From: Erpobdella octoculata
Taxonomy: Eukaryota; Annelida; Clitellata; Hirudinida; Erpobdellidae
DNA length: 64,000 bases
Reading direction: 5' to 3'
Assembly: GCA_963978895.1 (NCBI GenBank)
Contig: OZ022238.1
Location: forward strand, 16,094,392-16,158,391
Position 1 is the stretch's first letter. Every line of letters starts with the position of its first letter. This document shows positions 13,300 through 27,980 of the stretch, piece after piece. The position numbers were made by a program, and so were the translations under genes. The notes beneath the pieces are model-generated. The model ran no database searches, had not been told where the DNA came from, and worked only from the letters and a program-made list of their open reading frames with translations.

Positions 13300-13520
13300 T
13301 TGAATGCATTATGAATTGATTGAAGGCAATATGAACTGATTGAATTCGAATGAAATATAAATTGGTTGAATCTGAATTCAATATGAATTTATTGAATCTG
13401 ACTGCAATACGAATTGACCGAATGCATTATAAATGGATTTAATGCATTATGAATTGATTGAATGCATTATGAATTGATTGAATCACTATCGATTGGTTGA
13501 ATAAGTTATTGATTGAATGA
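13300..13520. repeat. Degenerate ~24-bp tandem repeat
   Basis: Successive GAATGCATTATGAATTGATT-like units with scattered changes, nearly perfect around 13435-13490 and worn at both sides. Confidence 0.75.
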
Positions 13521-13665
13521 ACAAACTGCTGGATGAACACACCGAAGCTGAGACATATGATGGTAAGCCACTGAAAGCATTCGAACACACAACAAGAAGA
13601 ACTAAAACTTCGGTGAGACAGAAGTTGGAAAAAACGAGGATCAAAGATAAGGAGAAACAGGATGG

Positions 13666-13783
<118 letters not shown>

Positions 13784-13799
13784 CAAGACGAATAAGTAT

Positions 13800-14860
13800 T
13801 GTAGAGCTTGCACGAATCGTTGACATCCAAATACAGTTACATTATATTAGATGCCTATAGAAGCAAATAGAAAACAAAACAGTATTTGTTATTTATTTGT
13901 TATTTATATAGAGCAACAACCACTACTGCTGCTATCACCGGTCGACGGCCAGTGCGTGCCTGCTGCTTGACCAGAGTCTGACCATTAATCACGTGACCAC
14001 GTGATCTCAAAGGACCATCCGGAGCACGACTGTCTTCCGTTCTTCCGTACGTTTCCAAGAGATGTATCAGTCATTTCTTCTTCTTCTTCTTCATCAGACG
14101 AACGTTTTACGTGAACTTATAACCGTGTATGAAACTGCCTTTCAAACATAGAAGTGGACTTGTGGCAAAAAGAGAGATGGAGAAAAAGAGAAAGGCAGAC
14201 ACACAAAGACAAAGACAAACCACACAAACAGAGAAAGAGAGAGAGAGAGAGAGTAAAAAAGGAAGAAGTGAACCTGCATACAATCTAATAAGATGAGTTT
14301 GCAGAAAAGCAGGAAACCTCTACTCAAAACATGCATTCCACAAACAAACAGACATACAAGCATACAGACAAACAGACATACAATCAAACGAACAAAAAGA
14401 ACCTTCAGAAACAAAATGACGAACCAGGAACGTGTACTGCAAAACACAAAAAAGAACTTTAGCAAATTTCTGCACCTGACGTGAAGATGAAATGAAGATG
14501 ACGACGATGACGTTGTTGATGGTAATGATTATAATAATAACGAAAATAGTAATAAAAATAAATAACAATAATAAATAATAACGAAAATAGTAATAAAAAT
14601 AAATAACAATAATAAATAATAACCATAAAAATATAAAAATTAAAGAAATCTTTAAACAGCTAAAAATTTCTCCTCAGCAAAAAAAAGATGAAATTTTTTA
14701 CTTCATGTTGTTGACAAAGAAGAAAGTAAACAAGAACTGTCACGTGATTTCCGTGTTTGTGTATTGCTACGTATGTGTATAACACTTGTGTGTATATATG
14801 TGTGTGTGTGTATTGCTAAGTATGTGTATAACACTTGTGTGTATGTGTGAATTTATGTAA
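13800..14860. other. Non-coding stretch with small repeats
   Basis: Seen here: two adjacent CACGTG cores in ATCACGTGACCACGTGAT (about 13988-14005), a TTC run (14077-14091), a GA run (14235-14252) and a tandem duplication of about 45 bp at 14534-14625 (ATAATAACGAAAATAGTAAT...). No gene recognised. Confidence 0.5.
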
Positions 14861-15072
14861 AATTTTGTGTATGTGCGTTTGCTCATATTTGTTCCTATTT
14901 CTATGTATTATCGTGTTTGTTTCTGTTTATGGAAATGCACGTGTGATTATTTCTACGTATTACAATGACTGTGTGTTTACCGGTAAATGTTCCCGGGTTT
15001 GTATGCACTTTTATGCAAATTCAATTGAGATTGGATTAAACTGAAATATGCATTAGAGGTGTTTCGTTATAT
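14861..15072 (+). repeat. Dispersed repeat G (copy at 24345-24555 inverted)
   Basis: About 210 bp from TTTTGTGTATGTGCGTTTGC through TTACCGGTAAATGTTCCCGG to GCATTAGAGGTGTTTCGTTA. The copy at 24345-24555 is its reverse complement with only scattered differences. Clean shared edges suggest a transposable unit of unknown class; no terminal repeats were seen. Confidence 0.65.
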
Positions 15073-15117
15073 TGAATTACTTGACAGTCCTGCAACGCAG
15101 AAAGCTAAATAATAGTT

Positions 15118-15119
15118 TA

Positions 15120-15214
<95 letters not shown>

Positions 15215-15371
15215 CTATAATAACAATAATAATCAACATACATAACTTCAGATGTATGTGTGTATGTATGTATGTATGTATGTATGTATGTATGTATGTA
15301 TGTATGTATGTATGTATGTATGTATGTATGTATGTATGTATGTATGTATGTATGTATGTATGTATGTATGT
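15118..15371. repeat. (ATA)n and (GTAT)n microsatellites
   Basis: (ATA)n from 15120 to 15211 and (GTAT)n from about 15262 to 15371, separated by about 50 bp. Peptides rich in Y or IHTY in this span are repeat translations. Confidence 0.95.
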
Positions 15372-17131
<1,760 letters not shown>

Positions 17132-17888
17132 TCACTTTGTGGATTTAACACTGTGTGGAGCTGGAGGAGCCGCCACAACTACAGCAGCAGTTGGTTTGTG
17201 CTGTTGTTGCTGCTGTAGCTTTTCTATCTTTGTCGTCTCTAGCCGGATGTGTTCGATTTTTGTACCGCCCTCTCCCTCAGCGATGACTGGCGACGTCGGC
17301 TCCTTCCCAAAGATCATGTCGACGTAATTGGGTGGCAGCTCCCACGGTACGGTGCCGCAGCACGTCGGCGATTCATTTAGCGAGTCGCACTCTGGCTCGG
17401 AGCAGTCGACCAGGCTGGGCAGTGGTGGCTGCGGCGGAGGTTGTTGCTGCTTAAATAACTTACTACTACTGCTAGATGTTGAAGACTTAGTGGAAAACTT
17501 CTTGCCGATGCGCAGGAAGGTACACCTGGCTACCAGCTTTCGCACGCTGTCGGCGCTGCTGCTCCGCTGCTTGTTCGTTGTTGGCGGTTGTTGAGAAAGT
17601 TCGGTTGGGGCAGCCGGGGAAGTTTTGAGCTGAGGCTGTTGGGAGATTTTTTGGGGAGAGGAGAAAACATCCGAAGTGGTCTTTTCTCCGGCCCGACAGC
17701 CGGTTGTCAATATGGAACTGCTAACGTAGTCCATGCTCTTAAGAGAAGAAAATTCAAGTTGTGTGTGCTGTTGTGCAAGTCGCGAGTCGTCCTTGAACGA
17801 AGTGGTTGCCGTAGCAGTGGTGGTTGAGAAGGCACGCATGTTGCTGTCATGCGTGGTGTCATGCATGACCGTCCTGTTAGGAGGAACC
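17132..17888 (-). CDS. Q/S/P-rich protein, terminal exon
   Basis: The minus-strand frame stops at 17134-17132. Its likely left boundary is an acceptor (TTATTATGTCAG|GTTCC at 17889/17888), so the upstream in-frame Met at 17935 is probably intronic. The exon codes about 250 residues: T/A- and Q-rich start, PQKISQQPQ, an S-rich basic patch (VRKLVARCTFLRIGKKFSTK), QQQPPPQPPLP, a less biased core (VPWELPPNYVDMIFGKEP) and poly-Q/A near the end. Balanced GC content and conserved-looking core residues distinguish it from repeat frames. I do not recognise the family; low-complexity tracts suit a regulatory or scaffold protein. Confidence 0.6.
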
Positions 17889-18164
17889 TGACATAATAAA
17901 TAAATTACAATATCAACTAGTGAAAGTAATATCATTCATCAATTATCTTTATCATATTATCAACAGAACATACATGTCTCAGAGGCGGCGTTTCATTCAC
18001 GCTTACACGTGACACTTGCGAAAGTCATGCCATTATCATCCCCGCATCACAGGCATATCCCATTTTCTGTTTCGTAGCAACGTCTTTTACTTTTATAATT
18101 ATCATAATATAATCAAGCCTGGTGCTTAACTAGAAGCGAGACTACTGTGGAACTATAGACAAAT

Positions 18165-18341
18165 GTTTTTTTCCTTTTAGGTTAGTGAAAGGAGTAAGTT
18201 AACCCCGCGAGACACTCAACCTGAGCAATGCATGTAAACTCCTTGCTCAAGTTACCTACGATGGTGATGCCTGTGAGATTCGAACCGCCAGCCTATAAGC
18301 AGACAGGCGAACGCTTTACCGCTTTGCCACCACCGTCACTG
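18165..18341 (-). mobile_element. tRNA-derived SINE-like element
   Basis: The minus strand starts GGTGGTGGCAAAGCGGTAAA (A-box-like TGGCAAAGCGG) and contains GGTTCGAATC (B box). GGTGGTG can pair with CATCACC further on, as in a tRNA acceptor stem; the T stem pairs poorly, so it is not a working tRNA. A body with CTCAGGTTGAGTG and an A-rich end (AAAAGGAAAAAAAC) follows. A diverged relative lies at 47840-48000. RNA polymerase III transcription would be expected. Confidence 0.6.
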
Positions 18342-18510
18342 ATGTTTCACCTATCAGTAGTTGTAAAAGCCAACTCCAATAATTGTCCGGCAATAAATCG
18401 CGCGAAACACACGAGTAAAATGTTCTGAACGAGCTAACAGCCTTAAATCAGCTGTTTGTGTAGCAGATGATAGATCAATAAAATATTTATACTATGGTCA
18501 GCATATAACA

Positions 18511-18511
<1 letters not shown>

Positions 18512-18583
<72 letters not shown>
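18512..18583. repeat. (TA)n tract
   Basis: About 36 TA units in otherwise unique AT-rich sequence. Confidence 0.95.
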
Positions 18584-18587
<4 letters not shown>

Positions 18588-19289
18588 CTAATTTTAAAAG
18601 GATTTGGGTAAAGACGGTCGGATAAAAGAGTTCAGCGTCTATGATTTTAGTGAGATATAATGGAGAAATAATATTATTAGTTCAAAAAACTATTCTATGC
18701 CTTATTAAAAAGCCATATTTATAAGCTTAAAAGATGGAGCTTTGTAAAACAGTTTATTTTTGAGACGATGCGGGGTTGAAAAAGACTCTAGATCGCAGGG
18801 CGATAGTTAAAAAGCCTATCCACAAAAAATTATGAGATGAGACTAAAAAAACTTAGAGTATAACATCATGAAAAATGTATGACTGAATTACTTAACTTTT
18901 GCAGCTGAAGCCAGATTGGTGAAATGACAGTAGTAAGAAGCTTAGCTACAGATGATACTCAGAGAGAAAGTTTAAAAAAAGAAGCCTAAAACCTTGAAGA
19001 GTATATTAAGTAAAGAAGAACCAATGAACAAAGTTTTAAACAGACTAATTTAATCCAAGATTTTAATATTGCTTTTAATCCCTAACAGTGTTTTTAAGAA
19101 TACTAGCAATTGTCCTCGTTTTTACCACGTTTTCTTAACTTGCTTTCTTGTCTGTCATTCTGTTTGTCCACGATTTATATTTTGTAAATATTATATTTTA
19201 TATATATATTGTTTTATTTATTCATTATATTTTATATATTTATTGTTTTATTTATTCATTATATTTTATATATATTATATTTTATTATA
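18584..19289. other. AT-rich sequence without gene
   Basis: No family recognised. At 19190-19285 a TTTATATATTTATTGTTTTATTTATTCATTA-type unit (about 55 bp) is repeated twice. Confidence 0.4.
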
Positions 19290-19573
19290 AATAAACAGGG
19301 AGCGGGAAAGCGACCGGGAACGGCAAATAGACCGGGATCGGGAAAGCGACCGGGAGCGGAAAATCGACCGGGAGCGGGAAAGCGACCGGGAGCGGAAAAT
19401 CGACCGGGAGCGGGAAAGCGACCGGGAACGGGAGAGCAAGCAGGAACGGGAGAGCCAGCAGGAACGGGAAAGTGACCGGGAGCGGGAGAGCAAGCGGGGA
19501 AGGAAACGAGAGCGAGAGAGGCACGCATTAGAAAAACTTCTAAAATCCCTGGACTACGCCGGGTGCCCTGCAA
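19290..19573 (+). mobile_element. Degenerate Helitron-like copy with minisatellite
   Basis: Contains 18-bp type units (GGGAGCGGGAAAGCGACC and variants with AAAATCGACC) at 19298-19480, then AGAAAAACTTCTAAAATCCC and GACTACGCCGGGTGCCC. The hairpin and CTAG end are damaged (GCAATGG instead), so the 3' terminus is worn. Confidence 0.45.
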
Positions 19574-19730
19574 TGGCAAAAAGAAGCAAGTCCATTTTTG
19601 GCATAAAATCAGATTAACTGTCTGTTCATTTTTGGCATAAAATTAGATTAATTGTCTGTTCAAAAGTAGAAAGCAAGACCTACATTATGGAATATACGAA
19701 TTGGGAAGTGGTTCAAAAAAATGATAAAAG

Positions 19731-20645
<915 letters not shown>

Positions 20646-20813
20646 ACTAGCGGGGGCACCCGGCGTTGCCCGGGGTTTTTAGAGGTTTACCTAATGCGTT
20701 TCTTTTTCGCTCCCGTTTCCTTCCCGCTTGCGCTACCGCTCCCGGTCGTTATCCGTTCCCTGTCGCTTTCCCGCTCATTTTTTCGCTCTCAGTTCCCCCC
20801 CCTAGATCCGATT

Positions 20814-21690
20814 CTACATACATACATACATACATTCGTACATACATACATACATACATACATACATACATACATACATACATACATACATACATACATA
20901 CATACATACATACATACATACATACATACATACATACCTACATACCTACATACATACATACATACATACATACATACATACATACATACATACATACATA
21001 CATACATACATACATACATACATACATACATACATACATACATACATACATACATACATACATACATACATACATACATACATACATACATACATACATA
21101 CATACATACATACATACATACATACATACATACATACATACATACATACATACATACATACATACATACATACATACATACATACATACATACATACATA
21201 CATACATACATACATACATACATACATACATACATACATACATACATACATACATACATACATACATACATACATACATACATACATACATACATACATA
21301 CATACATACATACATACATACATACATACATACATACATACATACATACATACATACATACATACATACATACATACATACATACATACATACATACATA
21401 CATACATACATACATACATACATACATACATACATACATACATACATACATACATACATACATACATACATACATACATACATACATACATACATACATA
21501 CATACATACATACATACATACATACATACATACATACATACATACATACATACATACATACATACATACATACATACATACATACATACATACATACATA
21601 CATACATACATACATACATACATACATACATACATACATACATACATACATACATACATACATACATACATACATAGATACATACACACT
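20814..21690. repeat. (ATAC)n array, about 877 bp
   Basis: About 219 units. Single-base changes cluster at the two edges (TTCG at 20836, CCTA at 20937 and 20945, GATA at 21675), leaving a pure core of about 720 bp. Confidence 0.95.
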
Positions 21691-21770
21691 CCCGCTCCCG
21701 GTCGTTATTCGTTCCCTGTCGCTTTCCCGCTCATTCTTTCGCTCTCAGTTGACCCCCCTAGATACGATTC

Positions 21771-22270
21771 TACATACATACATACATACATACATACATA
21801 CATACATACATACATACATACATACATACATACATACATACATACATACATACATACATACATACATACATACATACATACATACATACATACATACATA
21901 CATACATACATACATACATACATACATACATACATACATACATACATACATACATACATACATACATACATACATACATACATACATACATACATACATA
22001 CATACATACATACATACATACATACATACATACATACATACATACATACATACATACACACATACATACATACATACATACATACACATACATACTTTGA
22101 ATGAGCAATTAGTGCCGAAATATTGTAAGAAACACATACATACATACATACATACATACATAAACACACACACACACAGACACACATACATGCACATACA
22201 CATACATACATACACACATACATACGCACATACATACATGCATACATACATACCTACATACATACATATA
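21771..22270. repeat. (ATAC)n array and mixed CATA/CACA tract
   Basis: Pure ATAC from 21773 to about 22056, then interrupted. At 22097-22133 a unique insert (TGAATGAGCAATTAGTGCCG...) splits the tract. Confidence 0.9.
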
Positions 22271-22629
22271 TACGGGCCCCCTGAGAGCCAGACGGTAGTT
22301 TCTAAAAAAATGTAAATGTTCTTGCTCATTCACTGATTGGCACCTGGCTGTAAATTCTACTTATCATTTTCTTAAATTTTATAAAAAAATGTTCATTGGT
22401 CATGGATTTTTTCAATAATAAATGTATTACTTATTATTATTAATTTTATAATTTCAATTTTATGATTTTCAAATTCAGGATTTAAAAGATTAAAATACGT
22501 TTGCCATTTATGAAAAACAGGTTTATTAAAAAAATTATGTAAAAAATTAACAGTATAATTTTTTGCACAATGACCAATTTTTACAAATTTTCAAAGTGAT
22601 ATTTTTATTGATATCTTTAATGCGAAATT

Positions 22630-23590
22630 GTAAATGATTTCATCAAATTTAATAGACCTAGCTAGATCATTTTCAATTGCTAATAACGCTAAATCACAAA
22701 GTCTTTCCTGTACCATTACTGATTGTTGTACACTATTTGAGTTTGAGTTTGTTTATTCAGTTATCAATATATTTATTTGTTTCAATTTGCTAAATGACCG
22801 TTCAGCTTCTGCTACAGTCATAGGTATCGTACAAAAAAATTCTTATCGCAACAGATACATTTTGGAAAAGGCATTCTACTTTCAATTCTCAAAATTTGTT
22901 TAGTAAATCCAGTTGTTTTAAGACAGATGAATCAGAATTAACTAAATCAGATATATTTTGGAAAAGGCATTCTACTTTCAATTCTCGAAATTTGTTTAGT
23001 AAATCTACATCTAAATAAATCTAAAATCTGTTTTAAGACAGATGAATCAGAATTAACTAAATCAACTCCAAAATTTTTTTTGTAAATTATTTTTAGGTGC
23101 TTCATTTCATAAATTATTTCCAAGGGAACGTCATTTTCGTATTCTGTACAAAAAGCTCTGCACATTTGTTCAATTTGTGAATCTGAAAATTCCAAAAATA
23201 ACCACAGAAAACTGAATGTATTGCTGATAGATTAGGCTATACTGGCTATAGAAACTGTGTTAATCCACCAATAACGCAATCAACAAGTCTGTAAAAAACA
23301 TCAAATTTAAATTTGATCGTTTCATTATTATAAATTTGTTAGCCGTTGTTTGTTTCAGACATTTTGTCAAAAAATACTTTTCTTTTTTTAACTCTTTGTT
23401 CTGGTATTTCTTTGCCTGTTGGCAAATCTGATGCCTTGGCTTCTGCAACAAGTTTTGAATCTGACAACAGATTATCCCAAAGATCCCTAAACTGTTTAAC
23501 TTCATTAAGAAAGTCTGCAATATTTTTAACTTATATATAAAAACATATATATAAATATATAAATGGTCAATGGCCCGGGCCCTTTGCACT
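22630..23590 (-). pseudogene. hAT transposase relic (ZMYM1-like)
   Basis: Minus-strand pieces in order: FLNEVKQFRDLWDNLL and DLPTGKEIPEQRVKKRKV (23540-23350), FSDSQIEQMCRAFCTEYEND (23195-23110), LVNSDSSVLKQ, then TIPMTVAEAERSFSKLKQIN and ALLAIENDLARSI (22830-22640), the hAT dimerisation domain. Frames are broken by stops and by a duplicated stretch of about 90 bp (22858-22915 versus 22952-23010). The terminus CAGGGCCGTCGAGAGG (minus strand from 23641) with GGGGCCC subterminal text is on the expected 5' side. Confidence 0.7.
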
Positions 23591-23638
23591 GCTCCGGGCC
23601 CCTGTGCAATTTCCCCCTTTGCCCCCCTCTCGACGGCC

Positions 23639-23641
<3 letters not shown>
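23560..23641 (-). mobile_element. hAT-type terminus
   Basis: In minus orientation it starts CAGGGCCGTCGAGAGGGG and continues with GCACAGGGGCCCGG. It borders a (TA)n (23642-23703) that may be the insertion site or later growth. The opposite terminus was not identified. Confidence 0.5.
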
Positions 23642-23704
<63 letters not shown>

Positions 23705-23707
<3 letters not shown>

Positions 23708-24340
23708 AGAACAACATTGTTTTTTAATGTATTTTTTATTTTTTTATTAAGTAAAAATTATTTTATACTTTTTCGTTTTTGATGGGTGAAATTTTGTAAA
23801 CATTTGAGTTTCTAAATTAGATGTATTGTGGCGATGTCTACAAATATTTTAAAACAGCGCATTGGTTTTTTATTTTGGAAAATTACAGACACAACCATGT
23901 CTCGCTTTATTGCAGTCGAACCAACAGGTCATAGAATCACTGCAGAATAGAGAAATTGCGCAGATGCTTCTAATTTAAAAGTTCAAATGCTTACAAAATT
24001 TCACCCATCCAAACGATAAAGTAGAAAATAATTTTTACACAATAAAAAATACATTAAAAAAAACAATGTATTTCTTGCACCCTAAAACGTTGGGCGCATT
24101 ATTTTTTCATAAATGTTTGTTTTACAGATGTTTTGATGTTGTATATGCGCCCAACGTTTTTCATTTTATATGAATTAAAAACTGTTATAAAGTATGTTAC
24201 CATAATGTGATACAGTTATTCAGGATCTGCCAGGCTCTTAGGAATATTATTTTATACTTTTTAGGGCGCAAGAAAAACATTGTTTTTTAAATATATTTTT
24301 ATTAAGTAAAAATTATTTTCTACTTTTTCGTTCAATATAA
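23705..24340. mobile_element. Nested palindromic (MITE-like) elements
   Basis: The segment 23708-23805 (AACAACATTGTTTTTTAATG ... GATGGGTGAAATTTTGTAA) is mirrored by 23988-24077 (TTACAAAATTTCACCCATCC ... ACAATGTATTTCTTG). A second inverted pair, ACGTTGGGCGCAT and ATGCGCCCAACGT, lies at 24087-24165. A third partial arm follows at 24250-24330. TTTAAAACAGCGCATTGG at 23855 recurs at 24575. No coding capacity; long inverted arms indicate foldback or MITE-type DNA transposons inserted into each other. Confidence 0.55.
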
Positions 24341-24344
24341 CGAA

Positions 24345-24555
24345 ACACCTCTAATGCATATTTCAGTTGAATCTTTTTAATCCAATCTCAATTGAATTTG
24401 CATATAAGTGCATACAAACCCGGGAACATTTACCGGTAAACACACAGACATTGTAATACGTAGAAATAATCACACGTGCATTTCCATAGACAGAAACAAA
24501 CACGATAATACATAAAAACAGGAACAAATAAGAGCAAACGCACATACACAATAAT
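24345..24555 (-). repeat. Dispersed repeat G, inverted copy
   Basis: Reverse complement of 14861-15072 with few differences. Here it interrupts a palindromic element, so it inserted after it. Confidence 0.65.
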
Positions 24556-25140
24556 TATTTCAAAATTATTTGTGTTAAAACAGCGCACTAGGTCTTTTAC
24601 TTTTGAAAATTACAGACAAAACAAACAAACAAATAGAAAAGAAAGTGACCTAATAAAAACTTTGTAAAAACACAAATCAGCTATAACTCTTAAAGTTGTA
24701 CGTCCGTTTGCTGCCAAGATACAATTTCAAATTAACGATTAGATTAAGTTAGTAGAATGTGGTCTTTGAAAAAGAAATCGGTCTTAATCAGGAATTATTT
24801 CGTTAAACAATATAGAAATTAAAACAAGATTTATTAATTCTTGTTAAATATAATGTACTAGCTTAAAGCCTGTCGGCCTACAGGCCTAAAAAAGAAAAAC
24901 TCAAAAATATTTAACTCAAAGAAATAGCTTTATTATCAACTACAAAATAACAATCTCCATACAAATAATCTATAAAATGTTTTATTATTAATTACAAAGT
25001 GAATATCTCTTTATAAACAACATTTTTGTGAAAACAACATCAGATCCTTTGATCCAGCAAACGTTGTTTTGCCATATAAAATATTTGAGTTTTTGTATTA
25101 AAAGATTAATGTACAAAATTATGACAATTTAAAAAAATCA
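24556..25140. other. AT-rich dispersed-repeat text, no gene
   Basis: Contains a second copy of the TTACAGACAAAACAAAC-type segment near 24600 and, at 25050-25085, GATCCAGCAAACGTTGTTTT followed by GCCATATAAAATA, a motif I recall from dispersed repeats of several arthropods. No gene recognised. Confidence 0.35.
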
Positions 25141-25169
25141 ATATCGATCTCGAAGAGCAATTGAGTGTA

Positions 25170-25548
25170 CAATGCCCGGGGTTTTTGGAGGTTTTTCTAT
25201 CGTTTTTCTCTTGCACTCGTTTCCTTCCCCGCTTGCTCTCCTGTTCCCGCTTGCTTTCCTGTTCCGCTTGCTCTCCCGTTCCTGCTTGCTCTCACGTTCC
25301 CGCTTGCTCTCCGGTTCCCGCTTGCTCTCCCGTTTCCGCTTGCTCTCCCGTTCCCGCTGGCTCTCCCGTTCCCGCTTGCTCTCCCGTTCCCGCTTGCTCT
25401 CCCGTTCCAAGAGTCGCTCACCCGGTCTCGGTCGCTCACCAGGTCTGGGTCGTTTTCCCACTCCCGCTTGCTCTCCCGCTTCCGCTTGCTCTCCCGCTTG
25501 CTCTCCCGATTGGTCTCATCCTCCCGGTCGCTCTCCCGCTCCCAGTCG
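25170..25548 (-). mobile_element. Helitron-like copy lacking its 3' tip
   Basis: On plus it starts ATGCCCGGGGTTTTTGGAGG (hairpin half only, no CTAG) followed by units such as TTGCTCTCCCGTTCCCGC repeated about nine times, a unit form different from the 18-mers of the other copies. It ends in a short TATATATTTATATA tract. Confidence 0.45.
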
Positions 25549-25580
<32 letters not shown>

Positions 25581-25679
25581 ATTTAGCGTAGCGAGGTATA
25601 AGATTTTCGGTAATACACGCTCTGTTAAAAATACATTTGTATTCGCCGTTTAACACTTTTTTACAAAGACTTTCCAGCT

Positions 25680-26320
25680 TTCTTTTTTACGTAAATAAAG
25701 ACTAATATCCTTGTTCATGGTTAAATATTTATTAACCAACTGGCCAGTTTCGACATTAACTTGTCATCATCAGGGCTTAGTTTTAAAATGTAAACATGAT
25801 ATAGAATGGTAATTAGACGTTTAAAAGTAAACTTAGAGAGACATAAAATTATACAGATATTATGGAATGTACAATGAATTACGGAACAATTAAAATAAAC
25901 TATTATAACTAAAATTAACTGTCTTCAAATTTAAGGAATAATATTATTCTTATTATTACGTTTTCTACATAAATAGACGTTTCAAAGTAAAATTAAACAA
26001 ACATAAAATTATACAGATATTATGGAATATATCGTGAATTACAAGACAACTTAAGCTAAACTATTATAACTAAAATTGATTTCAAAGGCATTACATCAAA
26101 TATAAAATTTACACAAAATTAATTTCAATTGCAATCATGCTATAGTAAGGTAAATAGACGTTTTAAAGTCTATTACATATTACTATAGCATGATTGCAAT
26201 TGAAATTAATTTTGTGTAAATTTTATATTTGATGTAATGCCTTTGAAATCATAAGAAGTTAATTTTAGCTATAATAGTTTAGTTTAAGTTGTTTTGTTGG
26301 CGCTGTGTGGGACGTTTTCT
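25680..26320 (-). mobile_element. Penelope-like element relic (pseudo-LTR region)
   Basis: The minus strand carries a hammerhead motif (25731-25781) followed by a TTAATAAATATTTAACC stretch, the arrangement also seen in the arms of the complete element at 42.3-46.6 kb. Downstream are a diverged tandem pair (25801-25920 and 25970-26090, sharing TTATACAGATATTATGGAAT) and a palindrome centred near 26160 (GGCATTACATCAAATATAAA and its complement at about 26245). No reverse-transcriptase sequence remains. Confidence 0.5.
25731..25781 (-). ncRNA. Hammerhead ribozyme motif (relic PLE)
   Basis: In minus orientation: CUGAUGA, one extra U, stem II GAC/GUC with loop AAGUUAAU, GAAA, then CUGGCCAG giving a short stem III closed by A-U, and U at the cleavage position. 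Stem I pairs GGUU with the AGCC before CUGAUGA, with G-U wobbles and one mismatch. The layout, including the extra U after CUGAUGA, equals that of the two motifs in the intact PLE. Type I hammerheads in PLE pseudo-LTRs are established. Activity is untested; H17 = U tends to be slow. Confidence 0.6.
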
Positions 26321-26494
26321 ATTTCCATCATAATCCATGGATTATGATGAGCGTCCCACGCTTTTATTTTTAGTCAAAGATTATTTGATGACATATAGAA
26401 GGAAAGGAAAAAAATTATTTTATACTTTTTAGTGCACTTTCCACACATAAATAAAAGCGTGTTTTTTGAAAAAAGTATCTTTTTTCGTAATATC

Positions 26495-27159
<665 letters not shown>

Positions 27160-27980
27160 TTATTTTATAATTTTTGATCTTGTATTAACGTTGTGTTTGC
27201 GAATTTACGTAAAAAGTCTACGTTCAAATGTCCTTGTTTACTAAATTTGTTTGGGTCCGTCTAATTATAAAGATAAACCACACGTCTATCATGCAGCTTT
27301 CATGGCTATTAATGTAGGTTGACTCCGCCCATGTCACTTGCGCCAGTTGAGCGTTTTTCAGTGTGTGTGGTGTATGTGCGTTTGTATATGCGTTTATATG
27401 TGCATAAGTATAGTTATATAAGTATGTATAAGTATAAGGTGCATGCTACGTTAACAATGATAGAGATCACCGCTATGTAGGCCTGAATCATAGACTCCTT
27501 AAAATATTTTAAGGAGTCTATGGCCTGAATCCACATGCAACGTTAGCTATGATAGAGAGAACGCCGCTATGTAGGCCTGAATTCACAGCCTGCTTATTGA
27601 TTGCATTGGCGTATTTTAGTTAATTATAGTTTAAATAAATATTTTTATGATATGAAAATATTAAAATATTGCATTGTCATCGAGAATACATGTGTTTTGA
27701 AATTTTCAAGTCATATGGACGTGTAGAAGTGGTCGAAAAATCGATTTAAAAAACCTGAAAATACAACATACAACATACAGTGTGAGGTAAATAAAAGCGT
27801 GTAAAAAAGATTTTTGTGACCTTTAACCTTGAGACGCGGACTCGAGATTTTATAAGACTTTTTTATGACAAGAATTAGAATGCTAAAATTAAGGTTTATA
27901 CAAGTTTACAACTTATAATCTCTTATTCCAATGTTGACCCTCTCTTTTGGCTTATATGACTGGACTATTATATTTAGTAA
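27160..27980. other. No gene; small imperfect duplication
   Basis: A phrase around ATAGAGA.CACCGCTATGTAGGCCTGAAT occurs at 27460-27490 and 27550-27582, and an ACTCCTTAAAATATTTTAAGGAGT palindrome (described only; centre about 27504) lies between them. Otherwise unremarkable. Confidence 0.45.

Larger units (their letters stand above)
20647..22273 (-). mobile_element. Expanded Helitron-like copy with giant (ATAC)n
   Basis: The 3' end is CCCGGGCAACGCCGGGTGCC, spacer and CTAG|T. The GC-rich part (20700-20812) ends CCCTAGATCCGATTCTACAT and runs into an 877-bp (ATAC)n. A 75-bp stretch of the same GC-rich module recurs at 21691-21772 (ending CCCCTAGATACGATTCTACA) before a second (ATAC)n. The module plus array therefore appears tandemly duplicated. 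Mixed CATA/CACA text follows to about 22273, where the expected 5' end has been lost. Confidence 0.45.

Noticed and set aside
18270..18341. Functional tRNA gene on the minus strand
   Set aside because: A and B boxes and an acceptor-like pairing exist, but the T stem does not pair and there is no proper anticodon arm; tRNA-derived SINE is the better call.
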